A stretch of DNA of 64,000 nucleotides from Rachicladosporium sp. CCFEE 5018. Its lineage: Eukaryota > Ascomycota > Dothideomycetes > Cladosporiales > Cladosporiaceae. This document shows, piece after piece, positions 55,921 through 64,000 of this stretch (positions are counted from its first letter, which is position 1; every line of letters begins with the position of its first letter). Under the pieces are notes generated by a model, which was not told the DNA's origin, did not search any database, and saw nothing but the letters and a program-made list of their open reading frames with translations. The stretch spans positions 1 through 64,000 of the forward strand of contig KZ111186.1 in assembly GCA_002077045.2 (NCBI GenBank), read 5' to 3'. Position numbers and translations under genes: made by a program.

Positions 55921-57128
55921 CTGATACTACAAACATGCTGTGCATCTACCTTTCCACCCCGTCAACACATCATTGACTGAAAAGTCCCGAGCACGGAGCC
56001 ACGCTACAGTCAAGAGTGGGAATGAGATTCGCCGAAACGGCCCATATCCATCTGTAGCTGGCCTCACGACGGCACTACCTCGACGACTCGAAACATCCGA
56101 CACTCCCAATTGGGACCGTACTAAATCGCGCCAGTAAATTCGACTCACTCACAGACGACACCCACGCAGGTCCGGCCCACTCGACACACACTGAACGGGC
56201 AGTCATCATCACCCATACGACCAGACGGTGCAGACGAGCATACAGCATCTCAGCGCCCAGTACTTGTCGTTCTCCTCCTTTCTGTTTCCAAGCGTCCTAG
56301 CGTTCCTGAACATAGCACATAATGTATAACCTACAGCGGCCTGGCGCCCAAACACGCGACAACATCCACTGTTATCTTTCCGAATGTTTTCTTTTCCTTG
56401 TTTCTGATTACCAGTCTCAAGTCCACCTTTCAGTCTCCATACAAGCACCAGCAACGCTTACTTCCTTCATCGACTGTCTACGCAATCCATCTGGTGCACG
56501 CGATCGGCTCGGCGTCCTCAGGTCTTGCTCGTCCTGACCGAGCAAGGCCGACGTCGCGGGAAGCCGCGATGGGCTACGAGACTTCCAGCCTCAAGTCAGA
56601 CGAATTGATTCCCGTCACGTCAAGACCTCGGTATGGAAGTGTGGCTCACGGACATGCAGCTGTGCAAAACGGCGGCTGAACATCGTTGATGGTGGGTGGG
56701 GTACTACTGGTCAGGGAAAGGGAAGAAGGTAGTGGAGTGATAGTAAAAGAGTAAAGAGAATGAACAGCCTGAAGCCTACCTTTCTGCGTGTATGCTGTCC
56801 GGGCTCTCAAGCACAACGATAGTCGATTGCTGTCCACCGAAATGCTGCACAGTCATCGTGCAAAGGCCGATCTGCTCCTTGTTGCATCGCCTAGCATATA
56901 GTGTCACGCACCATGCGTTCTCGCGGCCGATCAGTAACAAAGGTCCACTGCACACAAAGTATGATATCACGAACAGAGGCAATCCCGTCACGGCCGACGG
57001 GTATGAACCTTGATATGCTAGTCCTGAGCTTGTCCTAGCTCCTGTGATCCATCAAATCATAAGATATATAACAGTGTTCATGTGTTTGCATCGAATTCAA
57101 GCTCTAGCAGAATAAATTGCCGCCTAAG
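55921..57128. other. Unassigned 1.2-kb region
   Basis: One short frame (MGYETSSLKSDELIPVTSRP, from 56569) looks like the cytoplasmic start of a membrane protein but has no continuation I can join. Otherwise nothing recognised. Confidence 0.3.
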
Positions 57129-58711
57129 ATGACCAGTCAATGTCTTGGGTTGACTCTGGCAGCAACAGCGTTCATCACGGTACGTTCAACCTTCCGCGCT
57201 GACAGTCCAATCATGTCTCATAAGATCAGGAATGGATCAACGCGAGTTTCAGCTTTCTGATACCAGAGATTACAAGGCAATTTCCCACAAGTTCAGTTTC
57301 GGAATTTTGGCCAGCAAGCGTGTTCTCTCTAGTCAGTTGTGCGACAACTATCGGCTGGTCTCGCATGGTACAATTGCTTGGTCCGAAGCGAATCTATACT
57401 GGATCCCTCCTATGGCTGGCTATCTGGTGCTTGGTTGCAGGCTTCTCACGATCACTCAATCTGCTTTGTATATCGAGAGGCATGCAAGGCGTTGCCGTTG
57501 GGGCGCTAATTCCTGCTCAGTATCCTATGATTAGCGATGTCTCTTCAGCCGATCCCACGATGCACAAGAGCCTTCTCTCATGGGCAAGTGCGCTTTCACC
57601 ATTGGGTTTCCTAGCTGGCATTGTTGTCGCAGCCTCTTCGCCGACATATTTCACATGGCGTTGGTATTCTTGGATACTAAGCCTGATTGCTGCTTTGAAT
57701 CTGGTCGTCGTGACGGTCACCACCTCGTGGAAAGCAGACGTAAATTACACCCCATCGATCCTGGGTAGTAATAGGCTAGGCTCAGCATTGGTAACTGCGA
57801 CTATGCTCCTAATCGGGTACCTCCTCGCCATCTGTCCGTACCACGAAACAAAATCACTCGATATACTGTTGCCGACTGCTGTTGGATTTCTTTTGCTCAT
57901 TGTTACCACTGTCCATGAGTGCTTTTACACTGAAAGCCCACTACTGCCAAGGCTTTTATTCCAAAGCTTGGAAATCAATTTCACTATGGCATGTTGCGTA
58001 CTCAAACATCTCAGTGGAGGTATCGTAGCATTCTATTTCGTGTTCTAGTAAGTTTTAAAATTCGTTCGAAAGAATTCTAGTGGTAACTGACGCTGTTTTA
58101 GTTGTTGCAATACCGCTGGCATAAGTCGTCTGCAGGCAGCCCTCTTGTGGATACCCGCATGTCTCGTAGGATTTTGCCTGGCGAAAGTGGTTGGCCGGGC
58201 TTCGCTAAAGCCGAGACCGTGGCTGATGAGGTCACTCTGCGGACTGTCTGACGCTGGGTGAATACTGTCGCCTCTGCTTCTTGCTATAACCCCCTGACAT
58301 ATGCCTACATACATTCCACATGTTCTTGCGGCGACAGTGCTAGGTACTTGCGACTACGACATCCTCTTCTCCCGTTCAACCATTCTACTTACTGAATCAT
58401 TCCTCGCCAGTTACCACGGCCTTGTTGGCTGTCTTTTGAGTATCTTCGTGGAGATAGGAACAGCCTTAGGATTGGCCGGGGGGAACATCGTTCAAGAACG
58501 ATTCGACCATGCAATAGATCCAACCTCATATTCCGCTCCTTTCTGGTTCTCGGTCGCCTGCGCTACATGCGGGATGCTGTTGTCGATATTGAGGTTTTGG
58601 CTTCGGCATCATGGACAGGGCGTGAAGTCGAACATTAGTCCAGTTTGCCTACGAAAATTACAGCACGAGGAAACCTCTGTCCAGTCACTAGAATGCCCAC
58701 CCGGTGTGTAG
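57129..58711 (+). pseudogene. MFS drug:H+ antiporter (DHA2-like) gene, broken
   Basis: Exons 57129-57179, 57230-58047 and 58102-58261 join in phase: MTSQCLGLTLAATAFIT, then EWINASFSFLIPEITRQF and VFSLVSCATTIGWSRMVQLL, a motif A-like loop LLGPKRIYTG, the ISRGMQGVAVGALIPAQYPM segment usual in DHA2 transporters, further helices (LLSWASALSPLGFLAGIVVA, WILSLIAALNLVVVTV) and, after the second intron, LQAALLWIPACLVGFCLA. TGA at 58259 stops it after about eight helices. Beyond the stop the same frame still reads ILSPLLLAITP, then a shift near 58290 gives the last helices (PHVLAATVLGTCDYDILF, HGLVGCLLSIFVEIGTALGL, FWFSVACATCGMLLSIL) to 58711. Introns with consensus borders show it was recently active. 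Substrate unknown. Confidence 0.72.
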
Positions 58712-60516
58712 ATGCGCCAAGCTGGAGGCATTCCGATGCCAATATCGAGAACCTTCAGCGGGTATAGCGAGCCGCTGCGTTCGCAGCTGGACTGAGAGAT
58801 GAGGACTCGCATTCCTAGACTCATCTGCTGCTCAGTCTGGTTGGTCGAGCACAATGGCGACGGGTTATTAGCAGGAACGGAATTATCTCCATTCACCCGT
58901 CAGGGTTTGCTGCTGATACTTGACGACACTGGGACTGGCCCATTCGTGAATGATCAGATTGCGACGAAGAGCACCTTCTCTAGAAACTTGCCCGTAATCC
59001 GTAGAGAGCCTGAGAACTTGTCATAGGCATGTAATTTTACAAAGTAAACAAAATTTTAAACCTACTGGATGACTTGAATGTTGGTAATTGACCTAGATTT
59101 CGCAAGTAGCTTTATCAAAGTGATCAAATGATCTCTTATCTGAATCAACGCTCGCGACTGCAAGTATCCCTCTTTCACGCGACGGTGTACGATGGTGATT
59201 TGAAAGCAAAATTCCATCGTGGGATGCTTCCGAGTCAGTCAAATTCGGCTAATGAATCTTCGCATCATAAGGATCTTTTCGCTACAGTACAATGACACCG
59301 TTTATGTGTGATTCTGTTGTTCGTGGGAACGTAGGCAAGTGCACAAGAGAGTATCATACCGCTGATTTTGTTATTGTTACAGAAGTAAGTACCTCTGCAT
59401 AGGTAAGAGCAGTAAGTCTCATGATGAGTAAGCTGTAGCTGCAGTGGCAGACAGAAGGAAGCAACGCTCCAATTCACAACAGATTCTCTACACTTCGGCA
59501 GTGCGGCCGCATAAGGTAGGATGAGGCAGACTTGTCACGGGACATACGTGTTACTAGTCACCTTGACACTACTATAAGCATCTAAAAGCCGTGCCGCCTA
59601 GCTTCGTGTACACCACTAGGACTGCGGATACCTCGAAAGTCTCTTCACTCTAGTGATACTGGCTCTATACAGTATCATCACTAGAGACATCTTCTTTTGA
59701 CTATTCCTCACTCCCTTCTAGGGGCTTGCCAGGCTAGGCATTGATATCTAGCACGTTTCGTCTTTGCGTAGAGCCTAGCACGCCATGCTCTATTATTGAC
59801 CCGTGGCTTAGACTTCTCCGCCGCATCACCGTCTCGACTGATACTAGATTGACGTGTATCTTCCTTAGACCTTTTGTTAACGAGTATTGCGCTGCCGGTC
59901 CCCGCTAGAGCGCTCCATGTAGATGCTGTGTAGCTACCGTAAGTAAAGCGAGAAGCGAGGAATTGAAATCACGGGTAGTGCTCAACTCTATCGGCTGTAT
60001 CAGTACCTGGGATATACGTCATCGTAGAAGTTGGGGTCCAATATATCGCTACTACCGGGGGTAATACCGACTGCAATGTAATCTATTAGAGTGAGTGAAA
60101 TTATATGCGGACATCACTTGGCCCTGGCTCGCCGTTGTCCAGCCCAATGCGCCTAGCTTTGTGTTTGATTTGCATTACGCGCATGCACTCTAGCGTGTCA
60201 CGCGGCTAGCATGAAATGCGCCACTCCCCCAAAATCCTCAAATCCCACCATCTTAGTATCAGCAACACAACAATAACCATGTCTTCACCAGATCTCCACT
60301 ATATCTATTCAAACATTGTTCATTGTGTAGCTCTGACCCTAGCAAACATTGCCAAATGTATATGTAACCTGCTAGACACACGGGAAATCCTGAACATCGG
60401 CCAACTTCCTGGAGTCCCCGGAAAAGGTGGTACACAACACACTCGAAAAGAATCGGGGGAAATTTCTGGTCGATGCTAGGGACGACCTAAATAGTGAAAA
60501 GACTGATAGAGAGCGC
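58712..60516. other. AT-rich 1.8-kb region with TA-rich blocks
   Basis: From about 59030 A and T rise and TAG/CTA triplets are frequent (CTAGGACTGCGG, CTTCTAGGGGCTTG). No coding trace is recognised. An inverted repeat lies at 59648-59686. The pattern fits old repeats degraded by C-to-T mutation. Confidence 0.35.
59648..59686. repeat. Imperfect inverted repeat (hairpin)
   Basis: Left arm CTCTAGTGATACTG (59648-59661), right arm CAGTATCATCACTAGAG (59670-59686) with a 3-nt bulge and an 8-nt loop. It may be the end of a small inverted-repeat element or chance in TA-rich DNA. Confidence 0.5.
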
Positions 60517-60861
60517 TCAGCTGTACTTGGCTTCTACGCTCGTTAGGTGTTTCCTGTTGGTATCTGCAGGCATGCTCGCTAACCGCTCATTATTCCTGAT
60601 GATGCTGCGTTCACTTTGCCCACTGCTGATGCGGATACCCGTGCGTGTAGAGAGCCTATTCGGCCGTAGTATCGAAAGTTCAAAATCTGGCACGGTAGGT
60701 TCGTGCTGCTTCGCTCGGAAACGTGAGCACAGGTCTAACACCTTGGAATGTAAACAATTAACTTTGAAGTACGTGGAGAAGATGTTAGGGAGCAGGCATT
60801 GTAGACGAAGCAGAGGGAGAGCTAACACTTCTTCGGACCTAGACGCTAGCCTTGCATACAA
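60517..60861 (-). pseudogene. Pogo/Fot1-type transposase fragment (DDE region)
   Basis: The minus frame contains GIRISSGQSERSIIRNNERL with PADTNRKHLTSVEAKYS. These align in order with GFRIGVRGSEWIVTRDSKR and PADTGRKHLTSVAAVSA of the relic at 38.1 kb, including flanking spacing. The rest of the frame (EVLALPLLRLQCLLPNIFST) shows no clear match. A short, strongly changed fragment. Confidence 0.6.
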
Positions 60862-63203
60862 GCAGACTATAAGGGTAGACCATCAAAACATGAGCCTGGT
60901 CCAATTCGGGGTCTTACCGAAATTTCCTGGAGTTCTTGGGAATCAGTGTATAGAAGACATGCTGACTCATAGCTGTCTGCATATAGCACTCTCTGCAGGC
61001 TGCAGCCTCCTGAAATAGTCGAGCCGCGTTCTCTTTGTTCTCAGCTACTAGATTCACTTACATAGAATCTAGGGCGATACTTTGAGAATTTTCATGAAAG
61101 TCACACTGCTAGGAGAAATGACCTGAGTGACGATCAGTTACTAGATCTAGATTGCATTGGGGATCATCGATGTGATCTGTATAGGCGGAGATATATGTGA
61201 TATCGAAATCATGTCCGGCGAGTGCACTGTATGCTAGAACAAATTAGGATAACTGAACATTAACGAAACAGCATTGGATGATATGGCTTTGTGCAACGCT
61301 AGGCTATGGTAATGATTTTGCATGGTATTTACTGTTCCAGCAAGATCTGTAGCTTCTTAGAGGTTACCAAAGGTGCTATTATAGTCTACGAGTGCCACCG
61401 TATAAGGTAACGATGTTAATTCGAGCGGAACAATCTGTTCGTCTGGTCTAGTCAGATCACTTGTGATATTGTCTAACTACCTCGATAGAAGCAGACAGGA
61501 CAGTTTCTATGCGTACTTTTGGTCATATCAGAACAGCAATTGCCTTAGCTGCTCGCGTATCCACCATCTCCGTCTGTTTCCGAAGTCGGCTCTTACGAAC
61601 GTATCCCGCCTGAGACCACTCCGGAGCTTTCACCTCCTGCTCCCCACTCGATATTCTAAAGACCGCATTCTCCAAAGCTTATAAGAGCGATATCCTCTTC
61701 TTGTCATGCACTGCGCCGCTCTTTCATGGCCAGACGAATCGCTACCGCTATGCGTTCTTTCTCTCGCTTTAGATGCAGGAAATCTATGATTCGAATATCG
61801 CAGTTCATGTTGTTATGCTCGTTGCGAACCCTACACCTACCCGAGCGCACATGTACTCGACACACAAGTCTTTGCTAGCGACTTGGCGTACACGCTTGAT
61901 TGTCTATATTTCCTAAACCTGATGCATATCGCAGTAAATGCACAAGAGACTAGACTGTAGGAAGACTCTACACCAACTTCACTATCTCTTAGCCAGGTGT
62001 TCTTGGAGCCTTTGTGCGACACATAGACTCAATCAACTACATACAGTCCACAGCGGCTACTCCACTGTTATTCACTATAGTCCCTTCATTAGCAGGGCTC
62101 ATTTGGACAGGAAGGACTCCTCCTTACTATAAAGGTCCAGTGCCTCCCACGGCTGCTGACGGGACCCCTAGTCGACGTCCTCGAGCGCGTTCAGAGGACT
62201 ATCCTGCAGATATTCCAACGGCCGCTCTACATCACATAGAAGACCCTTCGATCTTCGATGAAAATGATACCGCACGTCCAAGTGACCCGCTGCCCGAGCC
62301 GCTCTCAATTTAAGGCCTAAAAAGGCGTCAGCTCGAGCTCGGAATTGCTCACAAGGAGCAGGAACTTGGTCGCAATGAGCAGGACACTCCAGTGCCAGGG
62401 TTCTGTTCGTCGTGCCGTGCGTTTGAGTACTCACCACTGGTAGAGGTTTCACCTCTTGTGAACAAATGCGGGCTCTGAAACTTTCCATATTTACCACTCT
62501 GTGCCGCCTTTGGCACATCATTGAGCCAGTGAAAGGAAGGATTCTTGGGACACAGTCTCTCTGAGTAGCCATGGCTGCGACCACTAGCCATGTGTGGGAC
62601 CACAGGCGTCGTGAACGACGTAGCCAGGGCGATGATGGTGGTGTAGGCTACCAAGGAAGGGGACCGTAGCGTTCATTTGCAAAACTATCTAAATAACTAA
62701 GGATGCGGTGGGTGGGACGCGCAAAGAACCTCGATGAATACCTGCTTAGAAGACGGTGAAGTTGGTTTAGGAGGGAAAGTTCTGAGGGAACAGGGGGACC
62801 TCGTATGAATCGCCTCCCGCACAGTCCCTCCATAAGGTACAAGATTGCAAAGCTGGAGAAAAGAAGAACTATGCACATCCCTTGAGGCCCTAAAGGGTGT
62901 GCAAGGCATTATCAAGAAATATATAGAAGATTTCTGAGTCCTTAGCTGCTGATCTGTGCGTTTGCTAAGGCATAGCCTAGACATATGGCATAGCGCATGA
63001 TATTACCCTCCTCAGGTGCTGCCACGGATATCGGACTGGAAACCCGTAGCTGCTAATCGAAGTTGTCACTGCGATTGACAGCTAGCCGCATGAACGCGTT
63101 GGCCATGTGGCACTTCATCGTTCATGGGATACTGTAGTATGGCGTGGTCGCCTGTCAAAAATGTTAATGTGTGGTCTAGCCGTGGGCCGTGGCGTGCTCA
63201 AAC
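60862..63203. other. AT-rich region without a supported gene
   Basis: About 2.3 kb with many TAG and CTA triplets. One plus frame (62014-62313) has a hydrophobic start and a Pro/Glu-rich end but no known domain; one minus pair near 62648-62984 is no better. No repeats are recognised. Confidence 0.3.
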
Positions 63204-63758
63204 TCACTTACGAGACAAAGCACTTCGGCATGAGAAGACCCACGGCCGAAGTTGTGAGAGCGGACCTGGTAGCATAATGCAACGCAGGGAGCTGATGTCG
63301 TCTTTTGCATAGTAGGCGCGGGGACTGCGTCCAAATTTCGTTCCGCACTCATCCTTTACGGCGTCGCACACTTGGATCGTCCTTATTCTCCTCAGACGCG
63401 CGAGATTGGTCTCATGACAAGTCTTCTTCGATACTTTCCGTACAATAATCGTGTTTCCCTTGGAGGTGATCCCACATCGCTTTGTCCGAATCGAAGCTTC
63501 TGTGGTCTTGGCCCAGCTTCCCATTGCAGCCAGAACAATACCAGAGATGTCCATGTGAGTCGCATATGCCCAAAGCATTATGACGCCGCACGAACCCATA
63601 TCTGTGTTGACCGAGCACGTGTTCAACGACCTTACTAATGTCAGCTGATCAGAAGCGCTAGCATGGTCCCCTATCTTTACAGCTGAATGTTGTTGGCATT
63701 TGGAAAATAAGGTAGCTTCACCGTATGGATCTTCTGTTATTACGTTTGAGCTGCTCAT
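63204..63758 (-). other. Region with possible decayed zinc-finger gene
   Basis: A 184-codon minus frame has no recognisable feature. In another minus frame (63412-63618) the segment GHLWYCSGCNGKLG with AMWDHLQGKHDYC looks like a C2H2-type finger (CSGC..H..H) and may be the true former coding frame; it ends at TGA 63412. Too little remains to decide. Confidence 0.25.
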
Positions 63759-63801
63759 AAGGTTAACACCGAGGATCTTAAAGCTTTTAGTTAAACTTTA
63801 A

Positions 63802-63900
63802 GCTAGCTATATAGCAGTGAGCTAGCTATGTAGCAGTGAGCTGTCTATGCAGGAATGAGCTAGCCATGCGGGAGTGAGCTAGCTATGCGGGGGTTAGCTC
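63802..63900 (+). repeat. Tandem array of a 19-bp unit, five copies plus a partial
   Basis: Units begin at 63802, 63821, 63840, 63859 and 63878, e.g. GCTAGCTATATAGCAGTGA and GCTAGCTATGTAGCAGTGA, with differences increasing to the right; a partial sixth starts GCTCGCTAATAC. The unit has the palindrome GCTAGC. It resembles subterminal repeats of DNA transposons or a minisatellite. No coding role. Confidence 0.8.
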
Positions 63901-64000
63901 GCTAATACATAAGGAACCCTGCCGTAGTCTTTACTACGAGACTCTACTTACGGATGTCGCTAAGGTCGGCTAGCTACTAAAGATCGGGCAGAAAGTGACG
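63901..64000. other. Window end, unassigned
   Basis: TA-rich sequence (CTTACGGATGTCGCTAAG) of the same kind as that left of the tandem array. No gene is seen before the window ends. Confidence 0.3.

Noticed and set aside
17000..64000. Starship-type giant element
   Set aside because: Relics of NLR-like and regulator genes are of the sort carried as cargo, but no DUF3435 captain recombinase or element border was seen in the window.
1..64000. CRISPR array, rRNA genes or tRNA genes
   Set aside because: No spaced direct repeats of CRISPR type, no rRNA-like stretches, and no convincing tRNA A/B box pair found by eye; a tRNAscan run would be decisive.

Overview
The window looks like nuclear DNA of a filamentous ascomycete (Pezizomycotina; Dothideomycetes is my best guess from protein resemblance, not proven). 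Genes carry short introns of about 45-70 bp with GT..AG borders and CTAAC-like branch sites. The protein set is fungal: class III-like chitin synthase, ISWI remodeller, CCHC zinc-knuckle protein, DUF3455 protein, Zn2Cys6 regulators, and hAT and Pogo/Fot1 transposons.

Layout. Positions 1-16.8 kb are a gene-rich block with intact spliced genes: a Cti6-like PHD protein (partial at the window edge), a small Cys-cluster protein, an 11-knuckle CCHC protein, ISWI, a secreted DUF3455 protein, 5-hydroxyisourate hydrolase and chitin synthase. From about 17 to 25 kb genes thin out: a Zn2Cys6 regulator, a small Lys-rich protein, an RRM+YTH RNA-binding gene with a doubtful 5' half, and two small minus-strand genes. 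From 25 kb to the end nearly everything recognisable is broken. Relics include two more Zn2Cys6 genes, an esterase domain of the kind found on fungal NLR-like proteins, a SesA-like domain followed by a Gly/Asn-rich stretch and then a dynamin-like GTPase, a C2H2 protein, a STAND N-terminal-like region, an MFS transporter, two related hAT elements (32.2-34.9 kb and 47.0-49.7 kb), one long and two short Pogo-like relics, and a LINE fragment. A 49.7-51.6 kb gene resembles the DUF3505-type N-terminal half of fungal telomere-linked RecQ-like proteins; it is cut by the second hAT element and lies near a short telomere-like repeat at 51.86 kb.

Many stop codons in the right part are CAA/CAG to TAA/TAG, and other changes fit TpG to TpA. 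This is the pattern expected of repeat-induced point mutation (RIP), seen best where the two hAT copies can be aligned. The right part reads as a decayed accessory or former subtelomeric region rich in self-recognition-type genes. I find no intact novel system. The most interesting objects are the SesA / Gly-Asn-rich / dynamin arrangement at 34.9-37.25 kb and the truncated DUF3505 gene beside the telomeric motif. All exon borders and families were assigned by eye, without a database search.
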